A stretch of 37,500 nt of DNA, from assembly GCA_945889645.1 (NCBI GenBank), contig CAMDCA010000012.1:1-37500 (forward strand), given 5' to 3'. Shown here piece by piece: positions 8,731 through 17,088 of the stretch. How positions within the stretch are numbered: the first letter of the stretch is position 1; each line of letters begins with the position of its first letter. A program made the position numbers and the translations under genes. Source of the stretch: Rhizobium sp. Q54. GTDB taxonomy: Bacteria; Pseudomonadota; Alphaproteobacteria; UBA2966; CAIVPW01. A model generated the notes under the pieces. That model saw only the letters and a program-made list of their open reading frames with translations, searched no databases and was not told the origin of the DNA.

Positions 8731-8755
8731 GGGGACCGGCTCACTGCCGGTCCCC
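8731..8755. terminator. Bidirectional Rho-independent terminator
   Basis: GGGGACCGGC and GCCGGTCCCC form a perfect 10-bp stem around the 5-nt loop tcact. An A-run (gaaaaa) precedes it and TTCGCATTTG follows. It lies between convergent genes, the ABC binding protein (plus) and ccdA (minus), and can serve both. Confidence 0.85.
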
Positions 8756-8793
8756 TTCGCATTTGTATTGGCGCATTTGGTTCGGCTGCTTGC

Positions 8794-9516
8794 CTAGAAC
8801 CGCGTCGTCAGGTTGGTGAGCCACTCGGGTGAAACCTGTACCAGCCAGGTCTGCAGGATCTTGTCGGCGCCGGTCAGGATGGCGAGGCCGATGATCAGGA
8901 CCAGCCCGCCGAACACCATCTTGCCGACATGGCCGGTGGTGTTGATCTTGCCGCGCCAGCGCTTCATCGCTTCGCGCGACAGGCTGCCGATGATCATCAG
9001 CGGTGCTGCGGCGCCGATGCCGAACGCGGTCATCACGAGCGCGACCTGGCCCAGGTTCTCGCCGCGCGACGCCATCAGTGACGCGGCGCCGAGGGTCGGG
9101 CCGATGCACGGCACCCACACGACCCCGAGCAACAGGCCGATGATCAGCTGGCCCTGCCAGCCTTCGGGCGTGATCTTTTGCATCCAGCCTTCGGCCATGC
9201 TGCCGACGCCGGCGCCGGCCAGCGCCAGGCGCTGCTGCAGCGGGCTGGAGAGCAGGACCAAGCCGAGCACCACCATGATGCCGCCGGCGATGTATTGGAA
9301 TACCTGGGCATCGAGGCCGATGCCGAAGCCGATGGTGGCCACGAACAGGCCGACCCCGACGAACGTGATGATGAGGCCGCCGCCAAGCGCGACCGGTCCC
9401 CAGCGGTGTGCAGCTGCCGCGCTGGCGATCACGATCGGCAGCAGCGGCAGCACACACGGCGATAGGGTAGTGAGTACGCCCGCGAGGAACCCGAGGACGT
9501 ACGAACTGGCCGACAT
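8794..9516 (-). CDS. ccdA: CcdA/DsbD-type thiol-disulfide transmembrane protein
   Basis: A 240-residue inner-membrane protein with six helices that carries electrons from cytoplasmic thioredoxin to periplasmic thiol proteins, for example in cytochrome c maturation. The paired redox cysteines of the family are seen in TTLSPCVLPLLPIVIASAA (first helix) and GVVWVPCIGPTLGAAS (fourth helix). GPVALGGGLIITFVGVGLF is the usual second helix. It lies 23 bp downstream of a periplasmic thioredoxin gene on the same strand, so the two form a thiol-reducing pair. The start is ATG at 9516. Confidence 0.93.
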   Translation of the reverse strand: MSASSYVLGFLAGVLTTLSPCVLPLLPIVIASAAAAHRWGPVALGGGLIITFVGVGLFVATIGFGIGLDAQVFQYIAGGIMVVLGLVLLSSPLQQRLALAGAGVGSMAEGWMQKITPEGWQGQLIIGLLLGVVWVPCIGPTLGAASLMASRGENLGQVALVMTAFGIGAAAPLMIIGSLSREAMKRWRGKINTTGHVGKMVFGGLVLIIGLAILTGADKILQTWLVQVSPEWLTNLTTRF

Positions 9517-9539
9517 AAGTCCTAGGCTAGGGTCTTATG

Positions 9540-9929
9540 TTACAGGCCCTTCGCCAACGACTCGGTGATCGGAGCGGCCTGAGTCGCGCCGACCGTGCGG
9601 TCGATCTCGTTGGCGCCCTTGAACACGATCATCGTGCTCTGACGCATCACGTTGAACTTCTTCACCAGGTCCTTCTGGGTGTCGAAGTCGATGTTGAAGA
9701 TCACCATGTCCTTGAAGCGCGGTTCCTTCATCAGGTTGGTGACGATCGGACGCTGCGCGGCGCACTGCGGGCACCAGTCGGCGTGGATCTGCACCAGGAT
9801 GGACTTGCCCGCGGCCTGGGCGGCCGCGAATGCGGCGTTGTCGAACGGCACCGGCGCGAGCGCCAAGGCCGCCCCGATGGGCGTCATCAAAACAGCAGCA
9901 ATGAAAGCGAAAAACGTGCGGCGAAGCAT
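9540..9929 (-). CDS. Exported thioredoxin-like protein (WCPQC)
   Basis: A 129-residue protein with an N-terminal signal peptide (MLRRTFFAFIAAVLMTPIGAALA) and a thioredoxin fold. The redox centre is HADWCPQCAAQRP (Cys53 and Cys56 approximately), followed by FNIDFDTQKDLVKKFNVMRQSTMIVFKG, where the cis-Pro is replaced by Ser-Thr (QSTMIVFKG). Most thioredoxins have a Pro at this place, so substrate handling may differ. GGGAGA lies before the ATG. It is upstream of ccdA in the same operon and is probably reduced by CcdA in the periplasm. Confidence 0.9.
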   Translation of the reverse strand: MLRRTFFAFIAAVLMTPIGAALALAPVPFDNAAFAAAQAAGKSILVQIHADWCPQCAAQRPIVTNLMKEPRFKDMVIFNIDFDTQKDLVKKFNVMRQSTMIVFKGANEIDRTVGATQAAPITESLAKGL

Positions 9930-10026
9930 GATCGATCTCCCTTCGAAAAATCGGCCTGGGCCGGACTTTATCAGGGCTTTCGACGGCGCCCAAACTCACT
10001 AGGTCGTGTAGGGCTGGCCGGACGCC

Positions 10027-11487
10027 CTAGCGCGCCAATGCCCGGAAAAGGCCAGCCTGCGCCGTGAATGCCGGCCGGCGCACCGCCCCCAGGGCGTCGT
10101 CCACATAGGCCGGCCGCCGCATGCCGTTCAGCACGCAAGTGACCCCCGGCGTGTTGACCAGCACCGCGATCGCCTTGCGCGACAGCGATTCGGTCCGCCA
10201 CTCCGGCGGCAAGTGCGGATCGAGGGCCGCATGGATCGCCTGGGTCGCCTTGCGGCCGCGCTCGCCGATCTCAACACGTTGGGCGGCCAGCAACGAATCC
10301 AGCGCCGGCAGGTAGCGCGCCATCCATTGGTCGAATCCGACCACGGCATCGCCGCTCAGGCCGCCACCGACATCGCCGATGCGGCCGGCGATTTGGGCGC
10401 GGATCTGGCCCTCGATGCGGATCCAGTCGGCCACCGTCGTCACGCTCCTGGCTGCCGCCACGACCTCCTTGCCCCAGGCGACGCGCTTGCCCGGCGACTC
10501 CGCCTCAAGCTTGGCGATCGCTGCCGCCTGGGCTGCGACGCTCGGCGCCGGCGCCGCGACCGGTCCTGCATCCGCGAGCCGGACCAGGCGACCCTGGCGG
10601 TAGGCGTTCAGCGGGCGATTGACCAGCACCGCGAGGTCGTTGGCCGCGGCGAATTCGATGGCGCTTTGCGTCTCTCGCGCGTTGTTCCGCGTCAGGATCG
10701 GTCCGGTCTCGTACAGGTTGGTAGGCAATTGCACGGCCGCGAAATGATGCGGGGTCGCGGCCTGCTTGGCGATCTCCAGCACGCGCTCAACCGACGTTGC
10801 CTCTGGATCCTCGGGTCCATCGCCGAACGAGTTGGACGATACGCCGTACCAGCCGATGCGGCCGCGCGCGACCTCCGTCTCCAGGTGCGCGAAGGCGCGC
10901 GCGACGCGCTCGTAGAACTCGTCGCGCAGCGTCTCGATCGGCACGCCCTTGCGCCGCTTGATTGCATCCGAGAAGAAGTATTCGGGATTGTGCAGAAGGT
11001 AGACGTCGATGCGCGGCACGCCCAACCGGTCGAGCGAGCGCGTCAGCTGGTCGGCGAGGAACTCCGGATGGATGCAATGCCAGCATCCATCCATGTACTT
11101 CACCATGTCGGGAAATGGCTTGCCCTCGGCTTCGCGCTTGCGCGACAGCGCCAACGCCTGTCCCTGCACGTAGCCGACCTTGGACACCACGATGATCTCG
11201 TCGCGCGCCCTGCCGCGCAGCACGCTACCGATCGTCCGCTCGCTCGACCCGTCGGTGTAGTTGGTCGAGGTGTCGATCAAGTTGACGCCGGCATCCAGCG
11301 CTCGCCGCAGCGCCACGGCGTGGTCCAGCGTGCTCTCATCCACGCGGTAGGTGCCGAAGCCGAGCGCCGAGGTCGTCAAGCCCGTGCGCCCCAACGGACG
11401 GAACGCGGCCACGGGCAGGCCGGCGCCGGTCGCCCGCTCGGCGTATCGGCGCGTGCCCTCGGCTGTAGCGGCGGCGGTGCCGGTCAC
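10027..11487 (-). CDS. Aldo/keto reductase with long C-terminal extension
   Basis: A 486-residue protein; most AKRs have about 320. The AKR core starts at residue 30 (RPLGRTGLTTSALGFGTYRV). The catalytic tetrad can be placed at Asp72 and Tyr77 (IDTSTNYTDGSSE), Lys103 (VVSKVG) and His166 (DVYLLHNPE). The middle has VSSNSFGDGPEDPEA and AVQLPTNLYETG. About 120 residues rich in Ala/Arg (about 320-440) separate this from a final ETESLSRKAIAVL-type region with NTPGVTCVLNGMRRPAYVDDAL, the NADPH-site end of AKRs, so the extra piece is an insertion rather than a tail. The start ATG overlaps the stop of the upstream propeller gene (ATGA). Substrate unknown. Confidence 0.88.
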   Translation of the reverse strand: MTGTAAATAEGTRRYAERATGAGLPVAAFRPLGRTGLTTSALGFGTYRVDESTLDHAVALRRALDAGVNLIDTSTNYTDGSSERTIGSVLRGRARDEIIVVSKVGYVQGQALALSRKREAEGKPFPDMVKYMDGCWHCIHPEFLADQLTRSLDRLGVPRIDVYLLHNPEYFFSDAIKRRKGVPIETLRDEFYERVARAFAHLETEVARGRIGWYGVSSNSFGDGPEDPEATSVERVLEIAKQAATPHHFAAVQLPTNLYETGPILTRNNARETQSAIEFAAANDLAVLVNRPLNAYRQGRLVRLADAGPVAAPAPSVAAQAAAIAKLEAESPGKRVAWGKEVVAAARSVTTVADWIRIEGQIRAQIAGRIGDVGGGLSGDAVVGFDQWMARYLPALDSLLAAQRVEIGERGRKATQAIHAALDPHLPPEWRTESLSRKAIAVLVNTPGVTCVLNGMRRPAYVDDALGAVRRPAFTAQAGLFRALAR

Positions 11488-12743
11488 CGGGGCAACCGTT
11501 CGGCGGACAGAATCTGAGTCCAGGTCATTCCGCCATCGCGCGATTCATGCACTGCGGCGTACGGCCCCGAAAGGAAGACGTGGTTGGCGTCTTGCAGACT
11601 CCACACAATCTGGGTGGGCTGACCGCGCTCGCGGGACACGTAGCCGGGCGTGCGCGAGCGCACAGTCCATGTGCGCCCGCCATCGCGGCTCTCGACGATG
11701 TCGCCCTCGTTGGCGCCCAAGAGGCGAAGCCCCGCCGCGTCGTGCGGGTCGAATGCCGCAATATCGACTCGCCGGGTCGCCTGAAACGTGCGGCCGCCGT
11801 CGTCCGACCAGTAGGACCGGTTGCTGGACGCCGTGACGAACATGCGGGCGCCGTTCTGCGGCGCGATGGCGAGATCGAGCAACGCCTGCTCGCGCGGGTC
11901 GGCGGACATGCCCGCGGTGGACGCCACCCAGGTGCGTCCGGCGTCCGTCGAGCGCAGCACGCCAAGCTGGGGAGCCGCAGCAAAATTGCCGGCGCCTCCG
12001 CTGGGGAGCTTGGCGAACGTCGATGCTACGACGACGTCGGGAGTGCGTGGGTCCACGCGTACGATCGGTACGCGCAAATCCGGGACATAGAGCGCGTCGA
12101 GTTCCAGCCAAGTGACCCCGCCGTCCGTCGTCTTGTAGAGCGCCCCGCGGGTATTGAAGTAGGTCCCCGGTGCACAGACCGGCGGCGGATTGGAGCACGG
12201 ACCGCCGTTGACCCCGAGGTACATGACCTGGAAGTCCCGCGGATCGGCGGCCAGGGACAGCGCGGCGACATTTGTCGTCGGCCCAACGCGCTGCGTCCAC
12301 GTCGCCGCGGCGTCGGTCGAGCAATAGACCCCGTTGTTGCCGGCACTCGATGGCGTTGCCAGGGTGCCGGGCCCGCCCGCGCGCGCGATGCACAACTGGT
12401 CCGGATCGCGCGGGTTGATGATCGTTTCGTAGAACTCTTCGAAGCACAGCCCAGGACCGCCTTCGCGCGGCCAGGCCTTCAGTCCCGCACTGGCCTTGGT
12501 CCAAGTCGCGCCGCCGTCGATCGATTTAAAGAACCCGTCCTGTTCGACGCCGACGTAGAGCCGGCGGTCATCGGTCGGGTCCACGGCGAACGACCGCTGT
12601 GTCCGCTGCGGAAACGAATGGGGGGTGCAGGCCATCGCCGGTGGCGGCCGACCGGCTGCGGTTCCACCCGGCGCAGCTTGGGGCGCCGCCGCTCGCGGCA
12701 CGGCGGCCAGGGCGACCGCCAACGCAAGAACGACCGCGCGCAC
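11484..12743 (-). CDS. Secreted Asp-box (BNR/sialidase-like) beta-propeller protein
   Basis: A 419-residue exported protein. The signal peptide is MRAVVLALAVALAAVPRAAA. Seven Asp-box-like motifs recur: SIDGGATW, STDAAATW, TTDGGVTW, STDAGRTW, SDDGGRTF, SRDGGRTW and SRDGGMTW, the pattern of a VPS10/BNR-type propeller. Cysteines at ACTPHSF, GGPCSNPPPVCAPG and elsewhere fit an oxidising compartment. No sialidase catalytic residues can be claimed, so it may be a binding scaffold. The start is GTG at 12743, which shares a base with the TAG of the M48 gene; the stop overlaps the aldo/keto reductase start. Confidence 0.85.
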   Translation of the reverse strand: MRAVVLALAVALAAVPRAAAPQAAPGGTAAGRPPPAMACTPHSFPQRTQRSFAVDPTDDRRLYVGVEQDGFFKSIDGGATWTKASAGLKAWPREGGPGLCFEEFYETIINPRDPDQLCIARAGGPGTLATPSSAGNNGVYCSTDAAATWTQRVGPTTNVAALSLAADPRDFQVMYLGVNGGPCSNPPPVCAPGTYFNTRGALYKTTDGGVTWLELDALYVPDLRVPIVRVDPRTPDVVVASTFAKLPSGGAGNFAAAPQLGVLRSTDAGRTWVASTAGMSADPREQALLDLAIAPQNGARMFVTASSNRSYWSDDGGRTFQATRRVDIAAFDPHDAAGLRLLGANEGDIVESRDGGRTWTVRSRTPGYVSRERGQPTQIVWSLQDANHVFLSGPYAAVHESRDGGMTWTQILSAERLPR

Positions 12744-14125
12744 TATTCCTGCACGAACTTAATAAGGTCGCCCGCATGCAGGCGCGCACCGGGGGCCAGC
12801 CGGTTGAGGTGCATGAGCCAATCGACGCCGCGCGGTGTATCCATCTGCGGCGCCAGCGTTTCGGGAGTCGCGTCCGCCCCGAGCGTCAGCACGTGCAGGC
12901 GCATCGGCTGCCACGCCGCCGCTTCCTGGACCGTGAGGCGGCGGAAGGTCGCCAGCGTCCCTTTGATCTGCTCGACCTCGGCGGCCGTGAAGGCCTCTTC
13001 CTGGGCGAAGTGGAAGCGCATGACACGATCCGTCCCCAGCCGCACCGCCGCCAGGACATACGATTCCGGCCGCGCCGCCGAGGTGGTGGCCTCGGCGAAC
13101 GCCGCTTTGAAGCCGCCGATGGTGATCGACTCGATGGTCTGGAATGTTGTGCTGGGCGACACGACCGCGCGCAGGTAGTCGGTCATCTCCGTCTCGGCGC
13201 GCGCGCGCTGCACGTCAACGCGTAGCGTCGCGCCAATCTGGTTCTTCGCCACCAGGTTGGCGATGTTGCGGAACCGGTAGCCGGGCGGCGCGTCGAACGA
13301 GATGCGCGTGATGGTGTCAACGTACCGCGTGTCGGTGATCATGCCCTGGCTCGGCCGGTAGCCGAACACCATGCCTTCGATGACGGCGAGGTGGTCGGAG
13401 CGGCCCTCGCGCCACGCGTCACGCGTGCCGTCGGTGCCCAAGGCGGCCACCGCCTGGCGCACCCGCGCCACACGTTCGGCGATGGCGGGTTGTTCGGGGA
13501 TGATGCCGTCGCGCGGCCCCCGCATGCCGACCTCGATCTCGAATGCGATCTGCGCCTCGACAGTCAACAGGAATCGCTCCTGGGTGTTCGGGTCGTAGCC
13601 GGCGGCGGCGAGCAGCGCGACGCTGCGCTCATCTGCCTGCAGCTCCTGGGCGCGGGTGAGGCGATTGGTGGCGCCGGCGATCTCGCCCGGTGTCCGCCCC
13701 GCCATCGAGCGCTGCAGCTGCTGGCGATAAGCACCATGGCGCAGCAGGACGTGCGCCATCTCGTGCGCCACCACGGCCGCGATCTCGGCTTCGTTGCTCG
13801 CCAGGGCCAGCAGGCCGCGGCTCAGGTAGATGTACCCGCCGGGCTGCGCGAACGCGATGACGCCAGGCGAGTCGAGGATGGTGAAGGTGAACTGGAATTT
13901 GTCGGCGTCGGGGCCGGCGACCGCGCGGATACGCTCGCCGATTGCGGCGATGTAGCTGCCGATGCGCGGATCGCCGTAGGGACCGCCGGACTGGGTGACG
14001 ACGCCGGCGTGCGCCAACGCCGAGTCGCGCGCCTCGGTCGCCGGCGTGACGCCATCGATCGAATCCTGTGCCGCCGCGGCGCTGGCCCAGCCAAGGGCGA
14101 GCAGAACGAGCACGATCCGGATCAC
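12743..14125 (-). CDS. Exported M48-family metalloprotease with C-terminal LysM-like end
   Basis: A 460-residue periplasmic Zn protease of the BepA/LoiP type. The signal peptide is MIRIVLVLLALGWASAAAAQ. The zinc site is HEMAH at 121-125, with ELQADE as third ligand (ExxAD). PGGYIYLSRGLLALASNEAE precedes the active site as usual in the family. The last residues (NRLAPGARLHAGDLIKFV) look like a LysM-type end. GTG at 14125 is chosen over the ATG at 14155 because GGAGGG sits 5 bases before the GTG and would otherwise be inside the coding region, and because the signal peptide then starts properly. First gene of a coupled M48, propeller, AKR cluster, which suggests envelope quality control. Confidence 0.88.
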   Translation of the reverse strand: MIRIVLVLLALGWASAAAAQDSIDGVTPATEARDSALAHAGVVTQSGGPYGDPRIGSYIAAIGERIRAVAGPDADKFQFTFTILDSPGVIAFAQPGGYIYLSRGLLALASNEAEIAAVVAHEMAHVLLRHGAYRQQLQRSMAGRTPGEIAGATNRLTRAQELQADERSVALLAAAGYDPNTQERFLLTVEAQIAFEIEVGMRGPRDGIIPEQPAIAERVARVRQAVAALGTDGTRDAWREGRSDHLAVIEGMVFGYRPSQGMITDTRYVDTITRISFDAPPGYRFRNIANLVAKNQIGATLRVDVQRARAETEMTDYLRAVVSPSTTFQTIESITIGGFKAAFAEATTSAARPESYVLAAVRLGTDRVMRFHFAQEEAFTAAEVEQIKGTLATFRRLTVQEAAAWQPMRLHVLTLGADATPETLAPQMDTPRGVDWLMHLNRLAPGARLHAGDLIKFVQE

Positions 14126-14203
14126 GCCATCCCTCCGAGGCTGACCGCGGCTCAACCCATTGCAGGCTTGACCGCGGTACAGGATAGCGTCACGACAGCA
14201 GGA

Positions 14204-14698
14204 ATGGCAGTCCGCGTACTGTTACCGGCGCTCGCGCTCGCACCTTTGTTCGTGCTGGCCGCCGCGTTGCCCGCCGCCGCCCCAGCCGCCGCCAAGGACA
14301 TCACCGCCCAGGTAACCGCCGATACCGACCTCGGCCAGCGCCTGACCGCTGTTTGCCGCATGTATTGCCTTGGCAACCGCGCCCGCTCGACCCTCAATCA
14401 GGTCACGGTGGTGCGTGCCGGACCCACGGCCTTCCACGTCTCCGGCCGCGCCACGTTGATCAACCACCAGACCGTCGAGCCGACCATCCTGTTCGGCGCC
14501 GAGATCGGCGGGTTCGACCTGTTCCTCTATACGGTGACCATCGACGCCACCGGCACCCTCGACACGCCGACCTGCAACCTCAATGTCGACTCTGTCCGCG
14601 TCCTCGACGACCGCCTAGGGCTCACCGACGTCGCGCGCCGCGAGGAGGGCAAGGTGTACCTCGTCCCCAACTGCCAACGGTTGCTGGTCGGGCTCTAG
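14204..14698 (+). CDS. Conserved-looking exported protein of unknown function
   Basis: A 164-residue protein with a signal peptide (MAVRVLLPALALAPLFVLAAALPAAAPAAA). The mature part has four cysteines (AVCRMYCLGNR, TPTCNLNVDS, VPNCQRLLVG), probably two disulfides, and beta-rich stretches (NQVTVVRAGPTAFHVSGRATL, LFLYTVTIDATGTLDTPT). I do not recognise a family. The start is inferred from the signal peptide; the frame is open much further upstream, but that part lies antisense to the M48 gene. It is 8 bp from the next gene on the same strand and probably in one operon with it. Confidence 0.65.
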   Translation: MAVRVLLPALALAPLFVLAAALPAAAPAAAKDITAQVTADTDLGQRLTAVCRMYCLGNRARSTLNQVTVVRAGPTAFHVSGRATLINHQTVEPTILFGAEIGGFDLFLYTVTIDATGTLDTPTCNLNVDSVRVLDDRLGLTDVARREEGKVYLVPNCQRLLVGL

Positions 14699-14706
14699 GA
14701 GGAGAC

Positions 14707-15054
14707 ATGCGCAAAGACCTTCTCACCTGGCAGTGGTCGCTATATCCGGACGGCCATCGCAATCGCCTGAACCTTATCCTGCACATCCTGTCGGCGCCGT
14801 TCTTCCTGGCCGGTACGATCGGACTGGTCGTCGGCGCCGTCACCCTCAACGCTTGGCTGGGCGGGGCATCGGTCGTCGTGCTGGCGCTGGTCGTTGTCGT
14901 CCAGGGTCGCGGCCACGCGCTCGAAGAAATGCCGTCGGTGCCGTTCCTCGGCCCGATGGACTTCGTCATCCGATTCTTCTTCGAGCAGTGGGTGACGTTC
15001 CCGCGCTACGTCCTGTCCGGCACGTGGGCGCGGACGCTGCGCGACCGGCGCTAG
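14707..15054 (+). CDS. Small membrane protein, DUF962/Mpo1-like
   Basis: A 115-residue protein with a strong GGAGGAGAC ribosome site. WQWSLYPDGHRNRLNLILHI resembles the start of the DUF962/Mpo1 family (yeast Mpo1 is a dioxygenase in fatty-acid alpha-oxidation). Two hydrophobic helices follow (SAPFFLAGTIGLVVGAVTL, ASVVVLALVVVVQG), then GHALEEMPSVPFLGP and FFFEQWVTFPRYVLSG. The His residues of the first and last segments could be Fe ligands, as in Mpo1. Its stop overlaps the convergent kinase gene by 4 bp. Family assignment is moderate. Confidence 0.65.
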   Translation: MRKDLLTWQWSLYPDGHRNRLNLILHILSAPFFLAGTIGLVVGAVTLNAWLGGASVVVLALVVVVQGRGHALEEMPSVPFLGPMDFVIRFFFEQWVTFPRYVLSGTWARTLRDRR

Positions 15055-16379
15055 ACCGGCAGCCGCAGCATGGCCCTAAGCCCGCCCATCGGTGCGGAGC
15101 CGAGGGAGATTTCGCCGCCGTGGCTGCGCACCACATCGCGGGCAATGGCAAGGCCCAGGCCCAAACCGCTGGCGGAACGCGGCCGCGTGTCGTCGAGGCG
15201 GCGGAACGGTTGGAACACCAGTTCGCGCTTCTCGGGCGGAATGCCCGGCCCGTCGTCATCGACCAGAATTTCGATGTTGTTGCCGACCCGCGCCGCACTG
15301 ATGGCGATGTTGCTGGCGTACTGGCGCGCGTTGTCCACCAGGTTGGTCATGCAGCGCAGGAAGGCGTTGGGGTGGAGCGGCACTGTCAGGTCGCCGGTCG
15401 TCGTCAGCGCCACGTTGGCGCCCTGGCGCCGCGCATTGACCGCCACTTGCTGCAACAGGCGCGGCAGGTCCGTCTCGACGGCCGTTTCGGTGTCCTGGTT
15501 GCGGGCAAACGCGAGGTAGCCGTTCACCATCGCCTCCATCTCGTCCACGTCGGACTTGAGGTTCGCGGTGGCGGCCGATTCGCCCAGCATGGCGAGCTGG
15601 AGGCGCATGCGCGTCAGCGGCGTGCGCAGGTCGTGCGAGACGCCCGCCAGCATCTCGGTGCGCTGGGCGACGAAGCGACGCAGGCGGTTGCGCATGGTGT
15701 TGAACGCGGCCGCCGCCTGGCGCACCTCGATGGCGCCCCACACCTTGAAGTCCTGCACGTCGCGGCCTTTGCCGAACGCGTCGGCCGCGTCGGCGAGGCG
15801 CCGGATGGGGCGGATCTGGTTGCGCAGGAACAGGATGGCGATGGCGAGCAGGATGCTGCCCGCGCCCACCATCGCCAACACGAACCACGTCGTCGTCGCG
15901 CTGGTCAGGCGATCCTTGTGCACCCGTGCCGAGGCGACGCCGTTGTCGAGCTGCACGCGGATTTCGAGGTAGTCGCCGGGGATCGTCGTGTCGATCTGGA
16001 ACGGCCGCCGCAGCCGTTCGATCAGCGCTTGGGTCAGGTTGACGTCCAGAATGCGGTTCTGCACCGTGCGCGCCGGCGTTGCCGGCAGCGTCGCGTAATC
16101 CTCAAAGGTGAACGCAATGAGCAACTGCTCGCGGGCCGACTGCAGGTAGCTGGTGAGCAGTCCGGCGCGCGTCAGGTTGTCGAGATTGTCGACGATCAGC
16201 GCCACGTCGCCGGCGACGCCGAGTGATAGGCGCCGGGTCACCGCGTCCCAGTGGCGCTCGTAGAACACCGTCGTGGCGATCACCAGCAGCAGCGCCATCG
16301 GCGCGACGATGATGACGATCGCGCGCCCCATCAGGGTGCGCGGCGACAGCTGTTTCAGGAATGCGCTGATCGGGTCCAT
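15051..16379 (-). CDS. EnvZ-like sensor histidine kinase
   Basis: A 442-residue inner-membrane kinase. TM1 is at about 19-39 (IVIIVAPMALLLVIATTVF) and TM2 at about 163-185; a roughly 120-residue periplasmic sensor lies between them. HAMP follows (QIRPIRRLADAADAF), then HisKA with phospho-acceptor His249 in GVSHDLRTPLTRMRLQL. The HATPase domain has the N box (NLVDNARQYA), G1 (DDDGPGIP) and G2 (GLGLGLAIARDVVRSHGG). The HDLRTPLTRMRL pattern is typical of EnvZ/OmpR-type partners. It lies 10 bp after the OmpR-type regulator, its likely partner. Signal unknown. Confidence 0.92.
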   Translation of the reverse strand: MDPISAFLKQLSPRTLMGRAIVIIVAPMALLLVIATTVFYERHWDAVTRRLSLGVAGDVALIVDNLDNLTRAGLLTSYLQSAREQLLIAFTFEDYATLPATPARTVQNRILDVNLTQALIERLRRPFQIDTTIPGDYLEIRVQLDNGVASARVHKDRLTSATTTWFVLAMVGAGSILLAIAILFLRNQIRPIRRLADAADAFGKGRDVQDFKVWGAIEVRQAAAAFNTMRNRLRRFVAQRTEMLAGVSHDLRTPLTRMRLQLAMLGESAATANLKSDVDEMEAMVNGYLAFARNQDTETAVETDLPRLLQQVAVNARRQGANVALTTTGDLTVPLHPNAFLRCMTNLVDNARQYASNIAISAARVGNNIEILVDDDGPGIPPEKRELVFQPFRRLDDTRPRSASGLGLGLAIARDVVRSHGGEISLGSAPMGGLRAMLRLPV

Positions 16380-16389
16380 GCGCCTGCGT

Positions 16390-17088
16390 TCAATCGGGCC
16401 ACAGCACGTAGCCCTCGCCCCATACCGTCTTCAGGTAGCGCGGATTGCGCGGGTCGGGCTCGATCTTACGGCGCAGCCGGGCGATGTGCACATCGACCGA
16501 CCGCTCGGCCACCGAAGCGCCCGCCTCGGTCAATCCCTGCACGATGCCGGTGCGCGACAGCAGCGTGCGCACATTGCTGCCCAGGAGCTTGAGGAGCGCC
16601 GTCTCGGTGCCGGTCAGCCGCACCGGCGCCCCGTTCTTCGATAGCTCGCCGCGGCCGACGTCGAAGGCAAACTCCCCGAGTTGCAGCGCTTCCAGCGCCT
16701 CGGCCGGCTTCTGCACGCGGCGCAGGACCGCCGCCGCCCGCAGCAACAGCTCGCGCGGCTCGAACGGTTTCGCCAAATAGTCATCGGCACCGGCCTCAAG
16801 CCCGGCGATACGGTCGTCGGCTTCGCCGCGGGCGGTCAGCAGCAGGATCGGCACGGTCATCGAGCCGCGCAGGGAGCGCGTGAAGGAGATTCCATCCTCG
16901 CCCGGCATGGTCACGTCCAGCACCACCAGGTCGAACGCCAGCGCGGCCATGTGCTCGCGCGCCTCGGCGGCGTTCGCGACGGTGGTGACGCGATAGCCGT
17001 TCTTGGCCAGGTACTGGCGCAGCAGATCGCGCAACCGCGTGTCGTCGTCGACGACCAGGACATGCGGCTGGATGTCCGCCGCAGTCAC
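16390..17088 (-). CDS. petR: OmpR-family response regulator, PetR-like
   Basis: A 232-residue two-domain regulator. The receiver has acidic Asp14-Asp15-Asp16 (VLVVDDDTRLRD), phospho-acceptor Asp58 (DLVVLDVTMPGEDG) and the KPFEPREL lysine near residue 108. The C-terminal winged helix ends with LRRKIEPDPRNPRYLKTVWGEGYVL. GTG at 17088 overlaps the marR stop (GTGA). The MarR-OmpR pair in this order matches petP-petR of Rhodobacter capsulatus, where PetR is needed for respiratory and photosynthetic growth; the gene name rests on that arrangement and is moderate. Confidence 0.9.
   Translation of the reverse strand: MTAADIQPHVLVVDDDTRLRDLLRQYLAKNGYRVTTVANAAEAREHMAALAFDLVVLDVTMPGEDGISFTRSLRGSMTVPILLLTARGEADDRIAGLEAGADDYLAKPFEPRELLLRAAAVLRRVQKPAEALEALQLGEFAFDVGRGELSKNGAPVRLTGTETALLKLLGSNVRTLLSRTGIVQGLTEAGASVAERSVDVHIARLRRKIEPDPRNPRYLKTVWGEGYVLWPD

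Noticed and set aside
13391-14203. Long plus-strand extension upstream of the exported protein at 14204
   Set aside because: Antisense to the M48 gene; the signal peptide begins at 14204.
14733-16226. 497-codon plus-strand frame
   Set aside because: Shadow opposite the sensor kinase, which has all kinase boxes.
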